Source: Cloeon dipterum (taxonomy: Eukaryota; Arthropoda; Insecta; Ephemeroptera; Baetidae). From it: 64,000 nucleotides of DNA. Positions 22,368 through 34,600 of this stretch are shown here, in pieces. How positions within the stretch are numbered: the stretch's first letter is position 1; the number at the start of each line of letters is the position of its first letter. The stretch covers positions 18,779,883 to 18,843,882 of the forward strand of contig NC_088789.1 of NCBI RefSeq assembly GCF_949628265.1. The letters run 5' to 3'. The notes beneath the pieces were generated by a model. The model saw only the letters and a list, made by a program, of their open reading frames with translations. It searched no databases and was not told the DNA's origin. The position numbers and the translations under genes were made by a program.

Positions 22368-22742
22368 ATGCGGAACGATCCGCATACCCCTTCCACATCC
22401 CCACCATCACCTGAGATGCAGCAGGTATCCAAGGTTATTCAGGGAGATTTCATTGCCAGGGAGCATCAGCATCCTCGGCGACAACGCTTGGACATTTCAC
22501 ACAAAACACTCTTTTACTTTGGTGCTACTAAAACTCAGCATTATTTGCCGTAAGTCAACACTTCAAATATATGGCTTTTTACTAAAGACACACAGTCGAT
22601 TTAAATCATTTGATTTAACGTTTTCAAAAGCAGAGTAAAAATTAAAATTCCAAATCATTATTTGTTATGTAACTAACCAAAGAAGGAATTTAGCGATTTT
22701 CGGGAACTTCTCAATCTGCTTTTTCAACAGTTGGTTGTAACC
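22368..22742 (+). CDS. Unrecognised small protein of about 63 residues
   Basis: I do not recognise the family. The frame starts MRNDPHTPSTSPPSPEMQQ and continues with a basic, aromatic segment (REHQHPRRQRLD, then HKTLFYFGATKTQHYLP). Read straight through it ends at a TAA that belongs to a strong donor sequence, CC|GTAAGT at 22550. A plausible acceptor (ctttttcaacag, 22730) would join exon 22368-22549 to a tail of Trp-Leu and a stop at 22740-22742. A poly(A) signal follows at 22794. Composition is unlike random AT-rich frames nearby, so I believe it is a real, probably conserved, small gene. The second exon is an inference. The next plus-strand gene starts about 285 nt downstream. Confidence 0.5.
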
Positions 22743-22793
22743 GCGGCGCACAAACAACCGCTATCGTAAAACTTTTGTAACGTGAGAGTGATC

Positions 22794-22799
22794 AATAAA
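22794..22799 (+). terminator. Poly(A) signal of the small gene
   Basis: AATAAA lies about 50 nt after the proposed second-exon stop and well before the SDR start. Confidence 0.45.
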
Positions 22800-23026
22800 T
22801 TTAATTTAAACTTAACTTTAATATTCACCAATGATAATCTTTTTACTGGGAATAATAAGCCAAATTAATATTTCAGTCGTTCAATTTCACACCAGGTGCA
22901 TGAACACGTTTTTGAGAGCAAATAAAAAATACCCTTATTGTATCTTTCAAATTATTTAAACGGTTTTGAAATTGAGCAAATAAAAACTATTTGAGTGAAA
23001 AATTGATCTGCTATGCCGAAAGGAAA

Positions 23027-24377
23027 ATGGAGCGTTGGGTCGGCAGTGTTGCGATCGTCAGCGGAGCTAGTTCTGGGATAGGAGCGGCTCTCTGTGTGCG
23101 CCTGGCTAATAAAGGGATGAAAGTAGTCGGCGTGGCCAGGCGACAAGAAAAAATTCAGGTTTGTAATAATAAAAACTAATCCGCAATAATTTTCTAATAA
23201 CAATCTAATGGCGATTCAGGAGCTCACCAAGAGGCTAACGGCCGACGCTAAAGGCGAAATCCACGCTCTGCAAGGGGACATCTCCAAGGAGGAAGACATC
23301 AAGAGGGTGGTCAAGTGGACCAGGGACAATTTGGGAGGAGCCGACGTCCTCGTCAACAATGCTGGGGTGCTGCACCACAGCCCACTTTTGAGTAAATAAT
23401 TTGAGAACTTACTGGCCTGAAACAATTAGTTTAAAACAAAATTTAACTCCCAGCTGCCCCAACTGAAGAGTGGAGACACGTATTGGAGGTGAACGTGTTG
23501 GCCCTGTGCGCTTTCACCAGGGAGGTGATCCAGGATTTGAGGGACCGAGGCTGCGATGACGGCCACATCGTTCACATCAATAGGTTTGTAGGAACAATGT
23601 TTGCTTGGGTTGCAAAATACCAGCGTTTTTTAATGCAGATGCACTGTTTTATCAGATTTTCAAATTTTTTTATTTACTTTTGCGTTCTAATTCAAAATTT
23701 TTACTTAAATTTATTAATAAGTAAATCTATTAATAAGACCTCAACTAAAGTTGTGGGTAGACAGAAAATTGTGGGCAGGAAGTGTTTATAAAAAAATATC
23801 TCTTCAAGGAAGCACAAATAAAAAATATTCCTTGCATTTCTACATTGGTTAAAAAAAAAACGCCTGGTAAAATCCAGCAGGGAAAAAACCAGTTTGTAAG
23901 GAAATACAACCCTGATTTGTATAATTTTGAAATTGCAGCGTGATGGGACACTACATTCAACCCTATCCCGGCATGTTCATGTACACAGCGAGCAAACATT
24001 CCGTCACTGTGCTGACCGAGGGTTTGCGAAGGGAGTTGTCGGAGCTCAAGTCAAACATCAGGATTACGGTATCTCGTTTAATAGTCACAATGGAAAATTT
24101 CATCGGTTCGCTTTCTATTAGAGTGTTAGTCCGGCGCTTACTAAGACAGACATTATGGTTGCTGGCGGAACACCGCAGCAGGTAGCAGATTCCGTGTTCG
24201 AGCAGAACAAAAGTTTGGACCCTGACAATGTGGCACTGGCCGTCGAGTACACTCTCTCAGCACCATCTCATGTCAACGTAAGACAAAATTGTGGGTTACA
24301 CGCAATCACTTAAGGTTGTTTTTTCCGTTGTATTTCAGATCGAGGAAATTACTCTACGAGCAACAGGCGCTGACTAA
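23027..24377 (+). CDS. Short-chain dehydrogenase/reductase, DHRS11 / farnesol dehydrogenase type
   Basis: This NAD(P)-dependent classical SDR has six exons, 23027-23158, 23220-23391, 23454-23583, 23939-24068, 24122-24277 and 24339-24377, giving 252 residues, the usual length. The Rossmann motif SGASSGIG lies near residues 12-19, with basic ARR after strand 2, which favours NADPH. NNAG is at 90-93. The catalytic Ser145, Tyr160 and Lys164 lie in NSVMGHYIQ and YTASK. The family resemblance is to insect DHRS11-like enzymes, several of which oxidise or reduce farnesol, retinol or steroids. The substrate cannot be read from the sequence. The start at 23027 puts the nucleotide-binding motif at the normal distance. 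The tail ends RATGAD. Confidence 0.88.
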
Positions 24378-24651
24378 TTTATGCATCAGGGTCTCCGCAA
24401 ACTCTTTATATTATGAATCTTAAATAATTAAAAAAAAACATTCCAAACTGCTCAATTGTGAATTTCTTTTGTACGTTTAGTGTACAAAATTATAGAATCA
24501 ACAAAGCCATACGATTTGCGACTTAAAACTAAACTTAGGGCAATGTGTCCCTGAATAATATAAACAATTAAATCACGGTCAAGGCGCAGCCTCGAATCAG
24601 TCAGAAACTGTCACTCAAACACTCGCAAGTCGGTAACACTGCAAAAGCGCA

Positions 24652-27216
24652 CTAGCTTGGTTCAAGAGATAACATAATAGTGTCCTTTGGTTCCGGGAGA
24701 CTCTTAGAAGATGGCTGCTGGACGAGAGGACTTAGTTTTGGGCCTCCCTCCTCCATAGGTTCGTCTCTCGGGGTTACAGAACTTACAGGTCTAAACAGGA
24801 ACTTGCCGCTACCAGGACTCAACATCGACTCGCCACTGAAACAAAAATTCCAAAATAGTTTGACACTCCCAAACAGGAAAATTATTTAAACCTGTAGTTT
24901 AGGTATCAACATTGGAGGTTAGTTTTTTCATGATGCAATCTAAATTATCCTCTCATCGTTGATTAAAATCTCAACTTATCCCTTTCTTGTGCAACTTTAG
25001 GATTTTTTCATTCTGTTTGTGGCTTTTGTTGTAGCCAGTCTTGTTAGTTTTCCATGAAATAGTTGGAGTGGAATATTTGTGTTCTTTAAATATTTTGTAC
25101 AGTTGAGACTATTTTTACTATTGTTTGAAGCGTTTTATCACGAAGAAAAGTATTTCATTGTGATACCAAAACTCGTGAGAATAAGAAATTCAGGATGACG
25201 TGCAACGAGGATATCGGAAGATTTTAAATCCTGCTCCAAGACAGTTAGTCTCAATTATGGTAAAGTTTCACAGGCAAATTTAAGAAAAGGAAGGCAAAAG
25301 GAGGTAAGAGGAGTGCAACCAGGATGATGAAACAACAGAGAGTAATATTTTCAGAATATTCTTGAGGTAACCCCTCAGGTCAGATAAGACTATAAGAATA
25401 GGCAGAAAATCGAACCCTGGTGTCAGGATTGCCCTCAAGCGATTCATATTATTTTATCCCATATGTGTAGCCACTTAAATGGCGCCTGACGGACTCTGTA
25501 TTGGTTCAATCTGCAAGATATTCACATTGATGAGACTGCCAAGTCAGAAGCTTTTAGAATATTGCGTAGTTTGACTCTTTAGAAACCATAAAGACACTCA
25601 AGAACAAGACTTTGGGCACATCATTTAAGACTTGAAAATTACTCGTTTGGGCCATTGAAAAAATAGTGATTATCAAGTTTTTGAATTATGACGTTAAATG
25701 TAAATTTAGTAATTTTCTTCTTCTGACATGCAGCATTAAAAAGCTCAAACTTGAAAGTTGCTCTGGAAATATTGCTTTAATTTGAAGCATGTACAAAAAT
25801 ATGACCCTGCATGTAAACAATCAAAACAACACCAGCTTTTAAAATATTCTGGAACAGATCTCTTTGGTAAAAATTTGCTGCTTACGAAGTTTTTCGGCTT
25901 TCATGTTGAGATCAGGATGCTACAATTAAAATTGAAGAGTTAAATTTTTTCTAGGATTTATGGCGGAGGATTTTTTAATCTGGTCATACAGAGTCGATTT
26001 TCGTTATTTTCGTTATTTTTAATTTTTGAATCTTTAAATTTTCGTATATACTCCAAACCCAAACCTTAGGAGTCTTTTTTCAGTCCTTTGGTCAAACCCT
26101 GGTGTAAGAGCAAAAGCACATTCCCAACCCTAGCAATGAATATGAAAGTTCAATTACTTATTATTTTTTACTACAAGCTGTACAATCCGACAATAACTAT
26201 TCTGTTCATCCTAATTCTAATGACAGTCACAGCCTTGGAATTATGCAGATAAACCTACCCAAATGGCCGCTTTGCAGGGGGAGAAAACGATGAGCACGAG
26301 TCCGAGTCGGAATCAAGCTCAAACTTGCGCTTGACTGGTGTGAGCGGGCTCGGCCTGAACGCAATTGGGGACAAGGAGCGCCTGCTGAGGAAGGTCTTCC
26401 TGGTGGGCGAGGGTGAGAGGGGCCGTTGGGTTCGCAGGAAGCTCGGCCGCGGCGGCGTGGCGACTGGGGGCGCGGCCGGGGCCGACAGGGCGCCCAGCAG
26501 AGCCAGGTCCTCGCAGCTCTGCGACATCTGCATCATCTCGCGCTCGTGCTCCTGCTCGCGGCCATGCTCCAGCCGCTCCTCCCGCCGCAACTGCAGGACA
26601 CGGTCAGCACTGGGACGGCCAGCCTCAGCCTCGCCGCCGCCGCTGCAGCTGGCGGAGAAACGCCTTGTCCTTATAACCAGTTCGCGGCTGAAATAAGTTA
26701 AAATCAATATTGATTTCCTTGAAAACAGTTAATTAACCAGGGAAACAGATTTCTTTGAACGATTTAGAAGCCTTGGAAGGAAAAATAGACCAAATTTGAG
26801 AAAATTGTATAAGCAGAGATTCAATTTAGGAGTAACACAACACTGAGTTTAATGCCGAGCGAAAAATGACTGTGAATCCTGATTCAACACCAGTTTTTAA
26901 ATTAGGGCAGCGATCATTTAACCTGGACAGTTATGACAATTGTTTAAGCCTGCATAATTTTTTACTTCTTTTAACAGGAATATCGGGGTTTCAGGAGTTA
27001 AAAACTGCACAAAGCATAAATTGCGGGAAAGCGGCTAACATAGAACGAGTTAAGATCGGCGAATTTCGAATGACAGTTACGGGGGATATTTAGAAGCGGT
27101 AGTAGAGTTAACGTGCTAAAAAGTTAATATAATTACTTTGGGGGTGGAGGAGCAGGTTCGTTGATCATGGGTGCACTGCTGGAGCGCTTTAAATTCGAAG
27201 GCCCGTCTATATCCAT
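24652..27216 (-). CDS. PABIR/FAM122, PP2A-B55 regulator
   Basis: FAM122/PABIR proteins bind and inhibit the PP2A-B55 phosphatase and affect mitotic entry and the DNA damage checkpoint. Exons 27137-27216, 26259-26687 and 24652-24835 join in phase 2 to give 230 residues. Family marks in order are LKRSSSAPMIN (exon 1), RTRRFSAS at the start of exon 2, a charged helix (RREERLEH...MMQMSQSCEDL), Ser/Pro motifs SPSPTRKTFLSRRSLSPI and SPLTPVKRKFELD, and KRPFGGESMLSP across the last junction. The protein is otherwise disordered and rich in Ser, Pro and Arg. Intron 2 is 1.4 kb of AT-rich DNA with no exon seen. An upstream in-frame stop just before the ATG fixes the start. Confidence 0.86.
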
Positions 27217-28118
27217 TGTCCATCACATGGAACCGACTGCCATTTTCATGAAACCAGCTCTCTGTCGCAAGAGGCGCTGGTGTCGCTTAGCGACTGCCGC
27301 TTTTTCTTTGGTCCCTTCAGCAAACTCAATAAATGCACGGGAGAGGCGAGAGGGTTAGGGTTGGTTAGGGTATCAAGAGAGCCAGCATTGAAACGCAGTT
27401 GGTTTATACTTTTAACTAACATATTTTTTGCTGAGGCTGAGGGATATACACAGAAAAATAACAAATAACGTGTTTTTAAATTACGAGGAAAAATATTGGA
27501 ATATTATCAATAAAGGAATAAAATATAATATACATACAGCAAATTTCATTTAGCATAAAATTGCGTCGTATTTAAATTATTTATAATATTGAGTTATATA
27601 ACCGTTTTTTATAAATCAATAGAACCTTAACAATTTAATATTTTATGGTGTAGTAAGGGTGCGTGACTTAAATATTTTTATCTGCGTCTTCTAATGAATG
27701 AAATCGATGAAAAATAAATAAAACCCTTCACTTAATCCATTTTAATCTGAAATACATATTTCAGATTGAAGACCAATATATTTATTGAATGTTTTAAGAG
27801 TCCATATTTTGTAAAAAATACAAATTTTAGCCAATAATTATAAGTTAGTCTACAATAGGCTAGAGAGAAATTACTAGCTCAAAAAATTTTTAACACATTT
27901 TGAGTATTAGTGGAACTGCTTCCATTTTTCACTTTTAAATAGCACTTTCAGGTGTGATGCGCGATGCGCAACAAGACAAGTATCAGGTAAATTATTGCTC
28001 TTGTGTGCGTTAACTAGACATTTTAGCTTGCAGCATTTGTGACAATAAATAAAACACTTGTGCCGTGAACACGTTCTCACAGATAAATAAAATGAAGCAA
28101 CAAATCAAACAATAATTC
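27217..28118. other. Intergenic between PABIR and thioredoxin
   Basis: This interval holds the PABIR promoter side and the 3' flank of the thioredoxin gene, including a minus-strand AATAAA at 27786-27781. A short G-rich run around 27350-27370 resembles TTAGG repeats but is too short and irregular to be telomeric. No gene is supported. Confidence 0.5.
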
Positions 28119-28584
28119 TCAAGTCGCGTTTGTCTGCATTTGCTTAGACAGCTTTTTGATGAAATCCTCAATGTTCTGTGCATCAACAAGCCCGATAAAC
28201 TTATCGACGACAAGTCCAGAGCGGACCGCAATCACAGCAGGCACTGCTTTCACTTCGAATGCTTGAACGAGTTCAGGACAACTCTCGACATCAATTATAG
28301 CCAGGTCGATGCCAGGCAAAGGCACAACCAGCTCCTCCAGCTTCGGGGTGAGCAGCTTGCAAGGATCGCACCACTCAGCATGGAAGTTGACAATCACAGG
28401 CACGTCATTATTCAGCACCTTCGACCAAATTTAACTAAATAAATCACTGAAAATTAATTGATTAAATGAAATACTATACCTTTTCCATGAAGGTTTCACT
28501 GTCACTTACAGTGAACACATTTCGAAGCCTCTGCAATGATGTCGTAAACGCCCTTGAGGCGGCTAACTGTAGGAATTTGGCCAT
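28119..28584 (-). CDS. Thioredoxin, mitochondrial type
   Basis: This thioredoxin is probably targeted to the mitochondrial matrix, where it would reduce protein disulfides and peroxiredoxin. Exons 28480-28584 and 28119-28418 encode 134 residues. The first 30 residues are basic and hydroxyl-rich without acidic residues (MAKFLQLAASRAFTTSLQRL), typical of a targeting peptide. The active site is W51-C52-D53-P54-C55, WCDPC rather than the common WCGPC. It is followed by a strand and the cis-Pro segment KAVPAVIAV. The C-terminal helix NIEDFIKKL completes the fold. The ATG lies only 19 nt after the TMEM218 stop on the same strand, so the two genes may share one mRNA. Confidence 0.88.
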
Positions 28585-28603
28585 TTTCTGTTTTTAAAGT
28601 GCT

Positions 28604-29201
28604 TTAGTCAGTCTTGACCGCTTGTCGTTCGAGAGGTTTAGCAAACTGAGGCTCCATCAGGTGTGAATACACAAAGTTAACGCAGCCTCCAGCTACAGAG
28701 AGCAGGAGGAAAACCAACAAGAGGATGCGCCAAATGAAGAAATGGTCGTAAACCTGCAATCAATCGATATCAAAATCATTAACTCGTATTCTTTAAGGAC
28801 TTTAAATTTTTTGTCGCTAAAAATGAAGGAAGAGAAATATAATAAAGGAAGAAGGAAGAAAAGTATCATATTTATACATGCCAGTTTCTACAAAAAAGTG
28901 TTCAGAAATAAATAGCAGATAGGACGAGCGAGACGAAATGAAAATCAAGGCTAAATTAATTCAGTTAATTAACACCCGCAAAAACAACCTTTGGTGTCCA
29001 CGAAGGTTTGGTCTCGGTGTCTTCGGGCGAATCAATGGGCAAAACGAGCAGGACAGTGGTTAACAAGACCGCAGCAAGAATGGCTACAAAGCCAGCGTTT
29101 CTCTGGGCCCGTAGTGAGACGATGCAAAGCAGAAAAGCGGATACCCACAGCGCAATCAGCACAAAAAGCCCGACCCCGACTCCAAACACTAAAGCGCTCA
29201 T
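28604..29201 (-). CDS. TMEM218: TMEM218, ciliary transition-zone membrane protein
   Basis: TMEM218 is a small three-helix membrane protein of the ciliary transition zone; human mutations cause Joubert-type ciliopathy. Exons 28989-29201 and 28604-28753 (intron 235 nt, phase 0) encode 120 residues; human TMEM218 has 115. The N-terminus GVGVGLFVLIALWV, the second helix AILAAVLLTTVLLVLP, the YDHFFIWR motif and the end HLMEPQFAKPLE all match the family as remembered. In insects this protein is expected where cilia are made, in sensory neurons and sperm. The stop lies 19 nt before the thioredoxin start. Confidence 0.88.
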
Positions 29202-29752
29202 TTCTCAGCACCACAAGCAGCTAGGTTTTGTTGCCCTAAAAAGCAACAATTTGAGAAATTTGATTGTTTAGAATAAATATTTATATTAAAAACAGAATTT
29301 TTAGGAAGGAACCAAAAATCCTTTCCTCACCTCGCTCTCTTGCTTTAAGAAATTTTATGTCGCCTTATCAAAAATTTCACCAGATTTTGCAGCTGTTTAG
29401 CTGTTCGCAGTGTAGGAATTTGTTGACATGCTTGACCTTTTCCGGGTGTCAGTCCTGCCACACTTAGATAAATCAAAGAAACCAGGAAAAATAAGGTAAC
29501 GCTAACACAATTCCATTCAATTTCAAAACAAATTATTACCATAATATTCAATTAAAAAAATATATATGGAAACTAATAAACAAATCAGAATAATACTTTT
29601 TCTTTTTTCATTGAAAAGGAGTAATGTTTGCAACAGTGGGGAAAAGTAAGACAGGCCTCTCCCCTCTCCTTTCATAATCAATCGTGAATCGTGATCTTCT
29701 GTTCTGTCAAGTCACATGAAAACGAAAACAACTCGGCCTTAGCGCTTTGAAA

Positions 29753-30952
<1,200 letters not shown>

Positions 30953-31064
30953 GTGCGCTGTATTATCTTTTTTAAGAATTTCTCTCTGTAGACTTAAGTA
31001 TGAATCACTGATATAATTTGTAATGTTCTCATGTCTGCTCTGTATAATTGTGGTCTCATTCACT

Positions 31065-31070
31065 AATAAA
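31065..31070 (+). terminator. TMEM50 poly(A) signal
   Basis: AATAAA lies about 110 nt after the TMEM50 stop, upstream of the convergent zinc-finger gene. Confidence 0.45.
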
Positions 31071-31634
31071 TCGCATACTTTCGTTGCTAACTTTATTTTT
31101 ATTGTTTTTTCGTTCAATGATGATTTACAAGTCGTGATAATCTGATGAAGAAATGTGTATTACTTCCCAACTGCTTATCATAGATTATTCCAAAGATCAG
31201 TCTTCGATTGCTATTTTATAAAAATATTAAATTTGGAATGGGTAATGATGAATGGAGGGCGAAGTTTAACATCTGGTTAAAGCGCTAATAGCTACTTTCA
31301 TCATTCACTTAAATTTTGCCTGTAGTAATAAAATCCTCGCGGTCTGCTGATCGCAGCAAGTTACAAAAATATTAGTAAAAACAAATGGCATGAAGAATCC
31401 AGTGGTCAGTAAAACAAGATCTTAAAACCAATGGTCCAAAACTCCTTCAATAAAGCAAGCGTAGACGATAGGTAGTAAAAGAGTTCTAGCATTGTTCAGA
31501 TTGCAGCTCAGAGAGCAAATTTTGATCCACCTTTGATTAAGGAGGGTTGAGCGACCACTCAAAGAAGTACAAAATGATTCAAGTTGAAAATAAGGTCTAC
31601 TATATTATAATTGTAGGTAATGCACTTGTGAATT

Positions 31635-34600
31635 TTAGTTCATGTAAATTGGCCACACGTACAGAGTATTTCCGTTGTCTCCGCGCACCGTTTCCAAGGG
31701 ATCTCTTGTGTACTGGATTCCGTTCTCGTGCCCCTCGGCGCCGATCGCCTGCTCTGAAGACAACGGCTCGGCCGAGTCTTCTCCGGCTGCCTCCTCCGAG
31801 ACAGGAATCGACATGTTGAGATTTATTGGCTGACTCAGGCTTTCTTCGGTGATCACCACCGAGCCATCAGGCAGCGTCACCTCCTCTCCGGTCAGTTCCG
31901 TGTGGGTCACTCCCACCTCCACGGTCGACTCTTGCGAAGACTGGCCGTCGCTTGGCGTGGGCACTGCAGTGGTAGTCACGGTACCAGAGCTCTCACCTCG
32001 TTCACGGTTGTGCGTGTTCAGGTGCCTCTTCATGTCAGAGCGCACTCGGAAGGGTTTGCCGCAAATTTCACAGGGATGCGGCTTTTCACCTGAAATCCAA
32101 TCGTAGGTTGTAGCAATTCTTTGAACAGTTAGAGAGGAGGTGAGGCACTTGAGGCAGGAGAAATGATTAAAGAAAGACTTTAATTTCTCAAGCAGGCGCC
32201 AAAGAGCTCTACAGATACAGAACAAATTATTTTTTTTTAAAACCACTCCAAACTCAAAGTTATAGTTCATTAAAATCTAAATTATCATTGGACATGTATT
32301 CATTAAAACTGACACATTATGGGACATTGGTGGATAAACAAAATAACGAAAATAACTATTCAATCAGGTAAGAAAATCGCACTGTGGCGGCCACCATTAA
32401 TGCTTCACCACTTACAGGGAAACTCTTAAGATTTGAAATTTAACTGGCGAAAATATAAACATTAAGTAGTACCCAATAAGTCAAGATACATCCCCATAGG
32501 TAATGTTTTTATTCAACAGAGTTCAAAATGTTGTGGAGCTCCTTAAAGGATTTCACATGAGAAAGCCAGTTTTCATTTAATAGTGACAATGTTTTATAGA
32601 TAGACTCTATTTGACAAGACAAATAAATCCATGGTCATTTTAGATTTTTCGGAAAAGTCCCCAATTTTGGAAAATGACATATTTTGTCATTTAATTTATT
32701 ATGCATGCCATTTTCATAGTTAATTTAATTAATTGCATATCATTTTCTATTATTAATACTTAGTATCAATAAACGTAAAGCAGCTGGACCAAAAATTCAT
32801 ATTTAATATCAAAAAACCAGTAAAACTGCCTTTAAACTAAGGTTATGACGTAATTATGTATAATTAATTTCTAAGTTAGGGAGAGTTATAGAAGGTTCAC
32901 AGTTAAGCAAAGGAGACTTCATTATTTACCTGTGTGGATTCGGCGGTGGTTCTGCAAATAGCTAGAGGCACGGAAGGTTTTGCCACAGAACTCGCACTTG
33001 TAGTTCTTCTCACCGGTGTGGATGCGTCTGTGCACGATGAGACTGTACTTGCGGGCGAAGTCCTTGCCGCAGTACTCGCACTGGTACTGCTTTTCCTCTG
33101 TGTGAATCGAGATGCAGTGGTATTTGAGATCGCCCCACTGCCTGAAGTGCCTGCCACACAGCTCACATTTGTAGGGTTTATCGCCCGAGTGCAATCGCAT
33201 ATGCACCTTCAAAGCACTGGCCGCGAAGAAGCTTTTGCCACAAACCTGTTAAGCACAAATCTTGATTAAAATTTGATTGGCCTCATATCAATCAAATTTT
33301 TTTTAATTTGATGACTGGGAGTTTCAGGATTGATTAGTGTTACTTAAATGTTTTCTGTATTCAAAAACTAAAATTTTAGAACCTACAATCTCTAAAGTAA
33401 ACATCAAGTTAATATTGTTTAAGTTGACTTTTAATTTGAATTAAGGTGTTTTACCTCGCACTGATGAGGCCGCTCTCCAGTGTGGCTTTTTAAGTGGTAG
33501 ACAAGCGAGTTTCTATGGTTGAAGACGCGTCCGCAGTGTGGGCAAGTGAGCTGTTCACTTTTCTTATTCGCAGCTGCAACCGCAGTCGCTCCAGTCTCCT
33601 CCTTCTTGATACGCAACTTCCGCTTAGCATCTGTGTGCATTTCTCGGATGTGTTCCAAGAGTTGCATCTTCAGGGGGAACCCAGTTTCACAGTGGTCACA
33701 CACGTGGTAGGAGCCCTGTGCAGGAATTTCTTCCTGCGCGGCCAGCTCCTGCATGGTCATAGACGCGATCATTTGCTCATCATCAGCAGGACTGACTGGC
33801 ACAATCACAGTGTTCTCTCGCATCTCTGCCACGTGTTCGTCAGGTATGGCAGCAGTCATCGGGGTGAGTTCTGCGCTTGTGGACCATTCTTTCTTCTCTA
33901 TTTCTTCGACAGGGACAGGCATCAATCCGTCGCTGATGAATACGGAATCATTCAAAACGACATGATTCGGAGGGGGCTGGAACCAAAAGGGGAAAAATTG
34001 AGCCACTGACTAAATTCTTCTGCTAATTAAAATAAACAATGTTCATTTGAGATATTTTAGTAATTAGACATAATTATTTTAGGTGTCTCATGTAAGCCTA
34101 AAGGTATAAATTTCCAGGAAAAGAATTACGTTTGGTTCAAGCAGTGTTGGGAGAAAATCCTGTCATTTTTTATATATTTTCAATACCAATTTAGGAAGGG
34201 GGGGTTTAAGAAAGTGGTTTATTTTAAAAAAGGGAAATCTTTTTTTTTTGTTTTCCATCAAATTCAAAAAATGACATCAGGCGAGCTTTAGATCAAGGAA
34301 AATAAAAAATATAATTCCTACCGGTGGGTGAGCTGCGAGCATGTGGGCCTCAAGCGTTTTCTGTCGCCTGAAAACCTTATTGCACTGCACACATGGAAGG
34401 GGTGGTGGCAGGGAAGCAGGGGGCTCCTGCACAATCACGGAGGTGTGCACCAATTTTGCGTCTTCCTGTTCCAATCCGGAGTTATCCTGGGTCGGCTGCA
34501 GTTCTATGTGCTCCAAGTCGCTTTTCACTGGTTCGTAGTGCGACTTCAAGTGCTCAAAGAACGTGATCTGCGAGGGAAGACTCTTTTTGCATATCTCGCA

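Noticed and set aside
26325-26701. Plus-strand frames opposite PABIR exon 2
   Set aside because: They are shadows of the Ser/Pro/Arg-rich PABIR coding sequence. The minus-strand reading matches the family and splices in phase.
27345-27375. TTAGG-like run (ggttagggttggttaggg)
   Set aside because: Only about three irregular units occur, next to a gene start. It is too short for an interstitial telomere and more likely promoter sequence.
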